Source: Muribaculaceae bacterium (GTDB lineage Bacteria; Bacteroidota; Bacteroidia; Bacteroidales; Muribaculaceae). Taken from it: DNA of 64,000 bases. The notes beneath the pieces are model-generated. The model saw only the letters and a program-made list of their open reading frames with translations, had not been told where the DNA came from and did not search any database. A program made the position numbers and the translations under genes. This document shows positions 43,722-52,367 of the stretch, in pieces (positions within the stretch are counted from its first letter, which is position 1; each line of letters opens with the position of its first letter). Where the stretch lies: assembly GCA_022510385.1 (NCBI GenBank), contig JAFLTQ010000001.1:124001-188000 (forward strand), read 5' to 3'.

Positions 43722-46700
43722 ATGGCCAAACATTTTGTAAATACAAATCCAAACGTCGATTCCCCAAGTGCCACAGGGTGGGATTCCGCTTTAAGATACG
43801 ACAAAAACAGGATTCCCAAAATTGAAGACACAATCCAGGGTGGATTGGCTCTTCATAAAATGGGTACCTCTATACCGCATCCTTTTGCACGTCTCTTTGT
43901 TTTCGAGACAGCTTTCAATGAGGTCAACAAAACCGGTCATGGCGTCACTAACACAAGCTATGCAAAACTTGTCAGCGAGTGTCTCGATCTCCTCGAATTC
44001 CTTTATCAGTATGGTGACCAAGTCACTATCAGGAAATGGGACCGTAATGACATCTCAAAACTACATCAAAGTCAATCTTTAGGACATCATAAATTAGCGG
44101 CTTCTCTCGAAAAAGCCATCAACAATCTTTCTTACCCCTATAATAATTCCGCTGTCCCCGTTGGCTCAATCTTCTTGTTCTATTATAAGGGTGCTCTCCT
44201 TGGAGGAACTTCTCCTCTCTCTTTGGTGTTTACTTCACCCAATATCAGAAGAAACCTCAAGAGCATCAATGCAAACGGGTTTGTCGGACTGAATGGCAAC
44301 AATCTGTTTCAAGACTATTCTTCAGCAACAGCTCAAGCAGTTCCGCTAAATGAAAGAGCTCAAGAATTTCAGGATTTTCTGTTCCGATTCTATTTTGCAT
44401 ATCAAAACTTGCTGAAAGACACTGCAATCGGAAGCTATATAGGTCTTAACGGGCCAACCAATAATCCGGTGGTATGGAATAATTTCATGGCTCAGTCACC
44501 GGCACAACATCAAGCTCAATTCGGACCTAACGGACAATATAATGTCTTCACCTTGCAAGTAAATGGGAACACAACCCAGATGAATATCTTGAGCGGTGCA
44601 AATGTTCCAAACGTAAATCTACATATCCCTCTGGGATTCCGTAATCCTGCGGCCGTAAATGTTATTCAGGGCAATAATCCGGCTGCTGCCACTTCTGCTG
44701 CGGGAACTACAGGCAGAAACATGGTGGTTAGCTCGGACTATGAGATCAGACCTGAATTTTCATTCCCGGAAGACCATATTCTGCCTCTCGTACTCAACAA
44801 TGCCGGAATCCCCGGTGCTCTCCTTGTCAATGGCAGACCTATCCCGGAAAACCTCGTTATCGCCGAATCTATTGAAAACGAAAACGACAGACTTCTTCCA
44901 ACAGGCCAAAATATAAGATATCCTTATCTTTATGCCGATGATTTCCTGGAAGATTCTTTGGTGGAGCTCCCTTATAAAATCAATTCAGACAATTTTATTT
45001 CTTTATCTTGTCAGGGAAAATATTTCTTGCTACCGGTAAAACCGAAATTCTTCAAATATTTCAAACCTGAAAGCCTGAAAAATTGGATATCAATAGAGAA
45101 AGACGGTGATTCCTACAAGGTGAAACTTAATATCCCTATCAAGTATCAGCAAGGGATGATTGAACTGGCTAAACCCATTAAACGAGAGAATATCTTAAAC
45201 CTCAATGATGGTGCCCACATGCCCGGGCTTGCCATATTCCCATCTTATCGAATCACCAATGATGAAGCTCTGAACCAATATCAGATTCTCTTGAGAGAGG
45301 AGGAAACACATCCCGACATCGTTATATACAAAAAAGATGAACAAGTCTCTTTCTCAAAACGAGTTAACCGTGACTCTAATTTCTATAAAGTGGATTCTGC
45401 TTTTGATGCCATCGTCGTTCAATTCGGCAGTTTCAGAGGTACGGTTATACCGCAATTCTTTAATGTCGAAACTAAAGTCGACAGTAATCTGACCGTTGGA
45501 GTTGACTTTGGAACAACCAATACATATCTCTGTATTCAATCCTCAAGTAACGGTTCTATTGATACCCTCGAACTTGATAAGGCAAGACCTCAGGTTTTGA
45601 CCCTGAATGCTCCCGATCTAACTGAAGGGAATAAATCGCAAGCTTATAAGGATTCAATGGCCCCGTTTGGTGTGGATGATTTCTTCAATGTATTCTCACG
45701 CCAGTTTGTGCCTCATCAGATAGGGAAAGATGCAAGCGCATCATTCCCCTTCAGAACTATCGCTTTTGAAGATGAAACATTCCAGCACAATCATCATGAG
45801 GCAATGCTCTTCAGCGATATCTCCATAGGTTTCAACAATCTCAATGAGGCTGTTCAGATTGGCGGGTATAAGTATGTCTCAAATCTTAAATGGCTTCTTT
45901 CGCAAAGCAGCCATGCAAACGTGGCTGCAAATGAGAAGAGAATCGAACTCTTCATTTTTGAGCTCGCATGGCTGATTAAGAATGCTATTATGCTCGGACC
46001 CAATCCTACTAAGACTCCGACTGTCTACACCACCTACCCCTCGGCTATGAAGAGATCCGAAAGAAACAAAATTGACTCTTTCTGGAAAAAGTCTTTCAAC
46101 ACCTTGATGGGTGAAGGGAATGTCAACATCATAAATTCTATTTATGAAGCCACAGCTCCATTCCTTTATCTCCATAAAGACCAGCCTGCAGTCGGATCAA
46201 ATAGTGTTAATATCGACATAGGGGGAGGAACCACCGACATCCTATATATCGACGCTGAAGGAACTCATAAGATGTACACCGATTCAGTGAAATTCGCCGG
46301 CGACGACCTTTGGGGTGACGGAATCCCTACAGGTGTGAAAAATCTTAGGAATCCCTATTTCCTCACAATTGAAAATCTCGTCGGTAACAATACTATTAAA
46401 GTGGATGCTGCGGAAGCGAAAAGATTTGCTCAACAAAAAGATCTCGCAGACACATCTTCCGACATAATGTCGTATATATTCCGAAACAAGGCTATTTATG
46501 GTCCGGAAATGCATTTCCCGATAAGCCCGGCTCTTAAACAGGGGTTATACGCACATTTCGCTGCAATTATATATAATGTGGGCAGAACTATCAAGGCCCT
46601 TGGCATGAAGGCCGACAATCTCAAGGTCACTTTCTCCGGCCTCGGTTCTAAATATATCGAGCTGATATCTCAAAATAATGATGATATCGCCGAAATAATA

Positions 46701-47198
46701 AAGGCTATCTTCAATGATTTGGGTATTAATGCTCCCAATCTCTCTGTCGTAACACATCCTTCTCCAAAGGAGATAACTGCTATGGGAGCTATTATGGCCT
46801 CAAAACCAAATGTCCACAACAGCTTGAAAGCTTTCACCGGAGATAACCTTAAGCCTAAAGAGATTATTCTCGACGACAATAGTATCAAGGATAAGGAAGA
46901 GGAAGCTCCCACTAAAGCTGAAATCATCAACCGACATGAAAACGGCTATAAGGAATATGAGGAATTTGTCAACAAAATGCTGAAAAATCCTGCCGGCAAA
47001 TTCAATACTTTGCTGAGAAGAGATTTTGAAGTCAAATTCGATGAAAAATTCTGCAATGCTCTCTTGGATAAGCCGACAATCACTGCTGCATATCAGGCCT
47101 GCGCTGCCTTATCAGCTAAAGAAGATGCTGACCGTATCAGCGAAACAACTTTCTTCTGGCCCCTTAAGCAGACTCTGATTGCTGCCGCTTCCGTTTAA
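43722..47198 (+). CDS. Large cytoplasmic protein with Hsp70/actin-type ATPase domain
   Basis: 1158 aa, no signal peptide and no membrane helix. The first ~580 residues are a mixed region without a family I recognise, including an Asn/Gln/Ala-rich segment at about 260-340. From about 590 there is an Hsp70/actin-type fold: phosphate-1 TVGVDFGTTNTYLCIQSS (about 592), phosphate-2 VNIDIGGGTTDILYID (about 828) and adenosine motif KVTFSGLGSKYIELI (about 968). A helical C-terminal tail follows from about 1070. The motifs are intact, so ATP binding is expected. It is not DnaK, since no substrate-binding domain follows in the usual place. It follows the tubulin-like gene after 3 bp. Confidence 0.83.
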   Translation: MAKHFVNTNPNVDSPSATGWDSALRYDKNRIPKIEDTIQGGLALHKMGTSIPHPFARLFVFETAFNEVNKTGHGVTNTSYAKLVSECLDLLEFLYQYGDQVTIRKWDRNDISKLHQSQSLGHHKLAASLEKAINNLSYPYNNSAVPVGSIFLFYYKGALLGGTSPLSLVFTSPNIRRNLKSINANGFVGLNGNNLFQDYSSATAQAVPLNERAQEFQDFLFRFYFAYQNLLKDTAIGSYIGLNGPTNNPVVWNNFMAQSPAQHQAQFGPNGQYNVFTLQVNGNTTQMNILSGANVPNVNLHIPLGFRNPAAVNVIQGNNPAAATSAAGTTGRNMVVSSDYEIRPEFSFPEDHILPLVLNNAGIPGALLVNGRPIPENLVIAESIENENDRLLPTGQNIRYPYLYADDFLEDSLVELPYKINSDNFISLSCQGKYFLLPVKPKFFKYFKPESLKNWISIEKDGDSYKVKLNIPIKYQQGMIELAKPIKRENILNLNDGAHMPGLAIFPSYRITNDEALNQYQILLREEETHPDIVIYKKDEQVSFSKRVNRDSNFYKVDSAFDAIVVQFGSFRGTVIPQFFNVETKVDSNLTVGVDFGTTNTYLCIQSSSNGSIDTLELDKARPQVLTLNAPDLTEGNKSQAYKDSMAPFGVDDFFNVFSRQFVPHQIGKDASASFPFRTIAFEDETFQHNHHEAMLFSDISIGFNNLNEAVQIGGYKYVSNLKWLLSQSSHANVAANEKRIELFIFELAWLIKNAIMLGPNPTKTPTVYTTYPSAMKRSERNKIDSFWKKSFNTLMGEGNVNIINSIYEATAPFLYLHKDQPAVGSNSVNIDIGGGTTDILYIDAEGTHKMYTDSVKFAGDDLWGDGIPTGVKNLRNPYFLTIENLVGNNTIKVDAAEAKRFAQQKDLADTSSDIMSYIFRNKAIYGPEMHFPISPALKQGLYAHFAAIIYNVGRTIKALGMKADNLKVTFSGLGSKYIELISQNNDDIAEIIKAIFNDLGINAPNLSVVTHPSPKEITAMGAIMASKPNVHNSLKAFTGDNLKPKEIILDDNSIKDKEEEAPTKAEIINRHENGYKEYEEFVNKMLKNPAGKFNTLLRRDFEVKFDEKFCNALLDKPTITAAYQACAALSAKEDADRISETTFFWPLKQTLIAAASV

Positions 47199-47223
47199 TT
47201 AATAATCTTAATATTAAGTGTTT

Positions 47224-47820
47224 ATGAAATGGTATGGCGGTAAAGCCCTCAAGGCTGACATTGATAATATAGTTCAAACTCTGCAAGAGTGTAAGAAGGA
47301 TATGGAATTGCTAAATGTGGCGGTGGCAGAACTCAAAGATGCGGTCGCCAAGCTCTCCCATCTCCGTCAGAATGCTTCGGCAGATCAAATCGACAGGGTA
47401 TTTTATAAGCTCGATCTCATTTTGTCGAAATTGGAAGGCAACACTTCTACCAACTCTCAGAAAGGTTTGGCTGAGCCGGCACCTATCCATGCCGGGTCTG
47501 CCTCAAAACCACCGGTAGTAGAAAAATTTGCCCAGCAAATAGGTGACGGTGAGATTCAAAATTCCACTTTGATGGATAATGAATCAAAATACACTAAATT
47601 TATCCTCAAAATAAGTGGAAATGAAGCCTCTTTTGAATTGCCTCAGTCTGAGATAGCTCAAGAGAAAATCCTGAACAGTTATAGTGCAATTGTTCCTTTT
47701 GTGGAGGAAGTGGTTCATGTGGATGCGCCCAGAAATATTCTGAACGTAAAACCCGGTAGAATGGAACTCAAAAATGGAGTGTGGACTATAGCTGAAAAAT
47801 TACAAGTCAAATTACAATAA
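47224..47820 (+). CDS. Small coiled-coil protein of the Hsp70/tubulin-like operon
   Basis: 198 aa from the ATG at 47224; a GTG two codons upstream is also in frame. Residues about 8-75 form heptad-like helices (VAELKDAVAKL, KLDLILSKLEG). The second half, after a Ser/Pro/Ala linker, is strand-rich and acidic. There is no signal peptide, so it is cytoplasmic. I do not recognise a family. It is 25 bp downstream of the large ATPase gene and probably works as its partner or adaptor. Confidence 0.72.
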   Translation: MKWYGGKALKADIDNIVQTLQECKKDMELLNVAVAELKDAVAKLSHLRQNASADQIDRVFYKLDLILSKLEGNTSTNSQKGLAEPAPIHAGSASKPPVVEKFAQQIGDGEIQNSTLMDNESKYTKFILKISGNEASFELPQSEIAQEKILNSYSAIVPFVEEVVHVDAPRNILNVKPGRMELKNGVWTIAEKLQVKLQ

Positions 47821-47858
47821 TCAAGTGTAGTTACAATAATTTAGAACTCGCAGTAAGA

Positions 47859-48929
47859 ATGAATTTCAATTTAAATAAATTTAAAGCAGCCCTGATGTGT
47901 GCCGCATTAATAATCGGCTCTATCGGCATGACATCTTGTCGCGGTAAGAAAAAACAAATCGATAAGGTCAATAATGCAAAGGTGATTCAGGTGATTAACG
48001 GTAACACCGTGAAACTTAATAATGGTCTGACTGTCCATCTTTTAGGTATCCCGGCAAACACTCAGACTGAAAATTATCTTAAATCAACAGCACTTAATAA
48101 AACTGTTTCCCTAACTTCCGATAAGTCAAGTTCAAAACCTAAAATCTATAAAAGATCTTCCGACGAAGTGTGGGCTTATATGAAGGTAAAGGAAGATAAT
48201 AAGGTCATCCCGTTAAACGGAACTATGATTCGTAATAAAATTTGCGAAGTGAATACCGATTTTCTCGGCGACTCTATTCAGAAATTTAAGGAGATAAATC
48301 CTCTACCCCCTATAATGGATTATCCCGCCTTGAAAGCAAAGATGGTTCCGGCAACTTTTATGATCAGAGCTCACGACAACAGACAATCCTGGCTCGGCAC
48401 CGGCTTCTTTATCTCAGAAAACGGGTTGGCTCTCACTAATGAGCATGTTCTGGGAGAGGGTGTTGTCGACGGATACGTTTCTCTTCCAAATAGCGACGGA
48501 AGAATCGATGGCACAAGAAACCGGGGAATCATTAAACTAATTTATTCGGATCCACGACTCGACTATACTATTTTCCAAGTTCAACTTGATCCGGGTGAAA
48601 CAGTCCCTTATCTTGAATTGGCTGCCCAACAGACAGTCGTGCCTGATGAAATAGCCATAGTCGGCAATCCGCTCGGATTTGATGCTCTTTTCACTATCGG
48701 AAACGTTTCCCAAATCTTTGATGAAGTCGGAAAAATTGGCGTCACTGCTGATATCACTACCGGCAATTCAGGCGGTCCGATTTGTAACCGTAGGGGGCAG
48801 GTAGTAGGCATTTCTCAAAGTGTCGCAGTTTCTGAGGCCGGGGATGCACCTAAATTCGGCGTTGATATTATGAGGGTGAGGAGAGTGCTTGATAATCATT
48901 CCGATATTCCTACTTATGCAGGGAAATAA
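47859..48929 (+). CDS. Periplasmic trypsin-like serine protease lipoprotein with degenerate nuclease-like N-terminal domain
   Basis: 356 aa. The lipoprotein signal ends in GSIGMTSCRGKKK (Cys27). Residues about 40-140 resemble a thermonuclease (SNase) fold: VIQVINGNTVKLNNGLTVHLLGI lines up with the usual V..V.DGDT..L..G..V.L.GI, but both acidic residues of DGD are Asn and the catalytic Arg position is His, so it should be inactive. Residues about 150-350 are a trypsin-like protease with His in ALTNEHVLG (about 196), Asp in PRLDYTIFQV (about 234) and Ser in TTGNSGGPICN (about 303). No PDZ domain follows. It is the only clear periplasmic enzyme in the operon. Confidence 0.85.
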   Translation: MNFNLNKFKAALMCAALIIGSIGMTSCRGKKKQIDKVNNAKVIQVINGNTVKLNNGLTVHLLGIPANTQTENYLKSTALNKTVSLTSDKSSSKPKIYKRSSDEVWAYMKVKEDNKVIPLNGTMIRNKICEVNTDFLGDSIQKFKEINPLPPIMDYPALKAKMVPATFMIRAHDNRQSWLGTGFFISENGLALTNEHVLGEGVVDGYVSLPNSDGRIDGTRNRGIIKLIYSDPRLDYTIFQVQLDPGETVPYLELAAQQTVVPDEIAIVGNPLGFDALFTIGNVSQIFDEVGKIGVTADITTGNSGGPICNRRGQVVGISQSVAVSEAGDAPKFGVDIMRVRRVLDNHSDIPTYAGK

Positions 48930-49680
48930 TAAACATTATAAGATTTTCCTTATTAATGAATTGGTTTATGGGACTGGCTACGACAGCCATTCCCATAAAT
49001 TTAATTTTAACTTGCATCATTCCATAAGCCCGGAAAAACTTAATTCGCTTATCCTTAAAGGCCAAGATTTCGGGATACCGGCGACAGAAGCCGAATCTTA
49101 CATAGATCAGATCCTGAACTCTCTTCCTGTTCATCCCCATCAGGAAACTCCTTTCACTGTCGATGTAGCTAAAGAAAATCCGGGTGAAATTTTCGAAATT
49201 GAGTTTCAGGAAAATGGTAACATCGCCACCCTTTCCCTTATGACTATAGGTGGTAATAAGTTGCTCGTTTTAGATTCTTCTGACAGTGGTCTTCTTCCGG
49301 GTGACTTCATCCGACTCACTAATACCAGGATCTCCTCAAAAGGGAATATCCAATGTGAAGTGGAAGCTCCCGAATGTAAGAATCTGTTTTATTTCTCAAT
49401 GCCTGTCTCAAGAATCGTCAAGGTAGTTATACCTCTCGCCTATGAAGCTTTGAGCCTCTATAAAAGAGAGATCTCATCCTTGCCTGAGGATACCGGTGAA
49501 TATATCGATCTCAATAATCCCGTGATGGGAATCCTCTTCGGGAAATACTCTCTGAAGGCCCCAATCTATATGAACATTGATCCTCAAAATTCTGATCAAG
49601 CCCGACTCACCAACGGGGAAGTTATCCATACCTCTCAGAAAAAAGGATTTTGGCAAAAGAATGATAAAATTGCTGACTGA
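48916..49680 (+). CDS. Cytoplasmic protein of unknown function in the Hsp70/tubulin-like operon
   Basis: 254 aa from the ATG at 48916, which overlaps the protease stop by 14 bp; a TTG nine codons earlier is also in frame. There is no signal peptide or membrane helix. A short helical region (about 30-60) is followed by a beta-rich middle (about 70-165) containing LLVLDSSDSGLLPGDFI, and the C-terminus is basic. No family recognised. The overlapping start, and the 1-bp overlap with the next gene, point to tight co-expression. Confidence 0.72.
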   Translation: MQGNNKHYKIFLINELVYGTGYDSHSHKFNFNLHHSISPEKLNSLILKGQDFGIPATEAESYIDQILNSLPVHPHQETPFTVDVAKENPGEIFEIEFQENGNIATLSLMTIGGNKLLVLDSSDSGLLPGDFIRLTNTRISSKGNIQCEVEAPECKNLFYFSMPVSRIVKVVIPLAYEALSLYKREISSLPEDTGEYIDLNNPVMGILFGKYSLKAPIYMNIDPQNSDQARLTNGEVIHTSQKKGFWQKNDKIAD

Positions 49681-50003
49681 TGGCCCTTATTGAAGTTATT
49701 TTAAAAGAAGCTGCAGAAACTCCCGAAGAGTTCTTGCCTGAGAAAGTGAAGGGATGGCAGAAAAGATGTGCCGATGAAAATATTTCTCTTTATGCTCTTG
49801 AAAAAATTCTTGCGTTGGAGCAGCCCGAGAAGCGAGGTCAAAGGTCTATGTATCGTTTTGTTTCTTCCTTAAAGAAAGAGGAGGCAGAAAAAGGGGAAAA
49901 GAAAGATATTCATGATACTCAAAAAGATAAAGGGGATGACCAAGTAAAGAAAAAGAACGGTTTCATTTCTTCCTTAAAAAAATTACTCGGTTCCGGCAAA
50001 TAA
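49680..50003 (+). CDS. Small highly charged protein
   Basis: 107 aa, about 40 percent charged residues. The ATG shares one base with the preceding stop codon (TGATG). An N-terminal helical part (about 1-60) is followed by a Lys/Asp/Glu-rich linker. The motif SSLKK occurs twice (FVSSLKKEE, about 61, and FISSLKKLLGSGK at the C-terminus), so the last ~13 residues may be an amphipathic membrane- or partner-binding helix. No family recognised. Confidence 0.68.
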   Translation: MALIEVILKEAAETPEEFLPEKVKGWQKRCADENISLYALEKILALEQPEKRGQRSMYRFVSSLKKEEAEKGEKKDIHDTQKDKGDDQVKKKNGFISSLKKLLGSGK

Positions 50004-50033
50004 GCCGGCTTTATAAGATAAGAGGGTTACGTT

Positions 50034-51593
50034 ATGACAAATCATATTATCCTGCCCCGTGATTGGGTCGACTCTTTCCTTGTTTCACTTTGCCTGCCTT
50101 CTGACAGCTCAATAAAACTGGATCTGGTCACTTATGGAGATAAAGATGGCTCCGACGACGTAAGAAGATATACTGATTTCAGAAAGTTGATCTGTGAGGC
50201 TGACCCTAATGTAAAATTACCCTTTATAGAGGAGACACGACACCTCTCCTTACCGGATATCAATTCTTTGACTCCCGGTTGTAACACTCTTTTGCCGGAA
50301 AGTTACCAATTGGCTGAGTCTTTTTTCTCTGATTCTAAAATAGAGGATGGGGATTCCATTATTATCCTGGCCGACTCCCAATTATGGATCGGAGTTGCAT
50401 TTCATTTGCTTTCCTCAAACAGACAATTTAGAAACCTCTCTTTGCTCATTCCTTATGATGAAAATCACGAGGAAACTATGGTGAATCTTCTCCTTCTCAA
50501 GAATTATCTTGAATCCCGATTAAAGATTGAGATAGTGGATTTTGGGAAAAATAATGATCTGGCTTTATGTAGCCTGGCAGTTGCCGGTTGTTCAATTCCT
50601 TTCTCTCCGGGGATATTCCTTCGGAAATTACCCAATAAATCCATTTATGTCACAGCAAATGAACTCCCTTCAAACACCACTGCCATTTCTCTAAATAATT
50701 TAAAACAACTTCAATTTAATCTTGAATCTGCTCTTAAAAACCCGACTTTCCTCAAAAAAAGCAAAACTGAAAGAAGTTTCAGCGATTTCTTATATCCCAT
50801 TGATTCTTTTTTAAATCTTACTGATAAAATTCTTCTTTCTCGTAAATTAACTTTCAGATTTGAAGCTGCTCCATCTGACTGTTCCGGCAAAATAAATAAA
50901 GTAAAATCACAACCCGATGGAAAATCAAGCAACTTCTATTGCCTGAACGCGCTCGCACATATTCTTCCGCTTTCGTTAGTCTCATCCCCATTATTCTTAA
51001 GTCAGGACACTGAAAGACCGGAAATTAACAACATTGAAAACATTAATGTTGATGAAAATTTCAATTTCTCTCTTCTGATAAACCCCTTTGTTTGCTCACA
51101 AATAACATTTAATGCATTCAAAAATCGGGAGGGAGAATCATCTGCCAAAATTCGCTCTGCTTGTCTTGACCTGTGGGAAATCAGCATGGAAAACCTGATT
51201 GAGAATGTAGAGACCTCGATTAAAGTCACCGAATTAACAAGAAAAGAGAATTCCAAAACATGGAAGCTTTATTCTTCATTGCCTTATTCGGAAATACCGT
51301 TGAATCAAAAAGCAATATTCAATGTAGCCTTCTCTAAGGGAATCTCAGGATTCACTTCCCCGGAGACAGGATTCGCAGTTTGTTATATTTCAGGAGTCAA
51401 TGTTAAAGAATTGAAAGAGAGAAGTCTCGAATTCAAAAGGTTTATTTATTCATATGTCAACCTCCTTGATGGTTTCTCTCCGGAATTTAAAGGATATGTC
51501 TCCGATAATTGTGAAACGGATGAAATCGCCGACTCCACCGGAAATTTCTTTCAAAGCTATCCGCCCCTTAGGAAACATATCCCCATCTATTAA
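50034..51593 (+). CDS. Protein of unknown function, last gene of the Hsp70/tubulin-like operon
   Basis: 519 aa, soluble, no signal peptide. Mixed alpha/beta: DSIIILADSQLWIGVAFHLL (about 105-125) followed by LSLLIPYDENHEETMVNLLL suggests a Rossmann-like first half (about 95-200). The second half is strand-rich with no motif I know. It begins 30 bp after the small charged gene and uses the same AT-rich codon style as its neighbours. I cannot assign a function. Confidence 0.72.
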   Translation: MTNHIILPRDWVDSFLVSLCLPSDSSIKLDLVTYGDKDGSDDVRRYTDFRKLICEADPNVKLPFIEETRHLSLPDINSLTPGCNTLLPESYQLAESFFSDSKIEDGDSIIILADSQLWIGVAFHLLSSNRQFRNLSLLIPYDENHEETMVNLLLLKNYLESRLKIEIVDFGKNNDLALCSLAVAGCSIPFSPGIFLRKLPNKSIYVTANELPSNTTAISLNNLKQLQFNLESALKNPTFLKKSKTERSFSDFLYPIDSFLNLTDKILLSRKLTFRFEAAPSDCSGKINKVKSQPDGKSSNFYCLNALAHILPLSLVSSPLFLSQDTERPEINNIENINVDENFNFSLLINPFVCSQITFNAFKNREGESSAKIRSACLDLWEISMENLIENVETSIKVTELTRKENSKTWKLYSSLPYSEIPLNQKAIFNVAFSKGISGFTSPETGFAVCYISGVNVKELKERSLEFKRFIYSYVNLLDGFSPEFKGYVSDNCETDEIADSTGNFFQSYPPLRKHIPIY

Positions 51594-51634
51594 CCTGAAT
51601 ACATAAACTTGAAACCTAATAACTTTACAGCGCC

Positions 51635-52276
51635 ATGCAAGTAGCCATATTTCAATTCTCCCTTTTCGGCATCAACACTTATGTCGTTTTCGATCCCGCA
51701 TCAAAAGAATGTGCAATCATCGACCCCGGAATGTCCAATTCTGAAGAAGAAAAAGCCATAGAAAATTTTATAGCTGAAAAGGGTCTGACGCTCACCCGGA
51801 TAATCAATACCCATCTTCACATCGATCACGTTGCCGGAATCCCGTTTTTAAGAAAAAAATATGGAGTCCCTATCCTTGCTCATGAAGGAGATAAATTCTT
51901 AGGAGAGGGGATAAAAGAACAAGCTGAAATGTTCGGACTGCGTTTGAATATAGGGGAAATAGAAATCTCTGAATACATTAAAGCCGGTGATAAAATCAAA
52001 ATCGGGGATGGGGAACTTGAGGTTATTTCAGTGCCCGGTCATTCCAAAGGGAGTATAGCTCTTTATGACCGTTCCGCCGGTTTCCTAATCACCGGAGATG
52101 CACTTTTCCGCGGATCTATCGGTCGCACCGATCTGCCCGGAGGCAATTATCAGGAACTCCTCAGCAGTATTGGTAAAGAAATCTTGACCTTACCCGATAA
52201 CACGGTTATTTTACCCGGCCACGGCCCCGCTTCCACAATCGGAGAAGAACGCGCCTTCAATCCCTTCCTCTCTTAG
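51635..52276 (+). CDS. MBL-fold metallo-hydrolase (glyoxalase II-like)
   Basis: 213 aa. The metal site is complete: THLHIDHVAG (HxHxDH, about 60-70), His in VPGHSKGSIALY (about 137), Asp in LITGDALFRGSIGRTDLPGG (about 155) and the terminal LPGHGPAS. This architecture is the short glyoxalase II-like subfamily, acting on thioesters such as lactoylglutathione or related substrates. It is 41 bp downstream of the last operon gene with no terminator between, so read-through is likely. I regard it as a housekeeping neighbour. A GU-containing inverted repeat lies after its stop. Confidence 0.9.
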   Translation: MQVAIFQFSLFGINTYVVFDPASKECAIIDPGMSNSEEEKAIENFIAEKGLTLTRIINTHLHIDHVAGIPFLRKKYGVPILAHEGDKFLGEGIKEQAEMFGLRLNIGEIEISEYIKAGDKIKIGDGELEVISVPGHSKGSIALYDRSAGFLITGDALFRGSIGRTDLPGGNYQELLSSIGKEILTLPDNTVILPGHGPASTIGEERAFNPFLS

Positions 52277-52308
52277 AGTCCATCCCAAAATACGCCTAAA
52301 TTTGCGAT

Positions 52309-52336
52309 AAATCTATTTCATGATATAAATAGGTTT
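52309..52336. terminator. Inverted repeat between convergent MBL-fold and AAA/DUF4143 genes
   Basis: AAATCTATTT (52309-52318) pairs with AAATAGGTTT (52327-52336), 10 bp with one G-U, around an 8-nt loop. It has the position of a shared terminator but no long T-run. Confidence 0.35.
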
Positions 52337-52367
52337 CTCAGGCACTTCGTGTTCGGAGGGTTCAGCT

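Noticed and set aside
43722..47198. Calling the large ATPase DnaK
   Set aside because: The phosphate motifs are Hsp70-like, but 580 unrelated residues precede them and no substrate-binding domain follows; grpE/dnaJ are absent.
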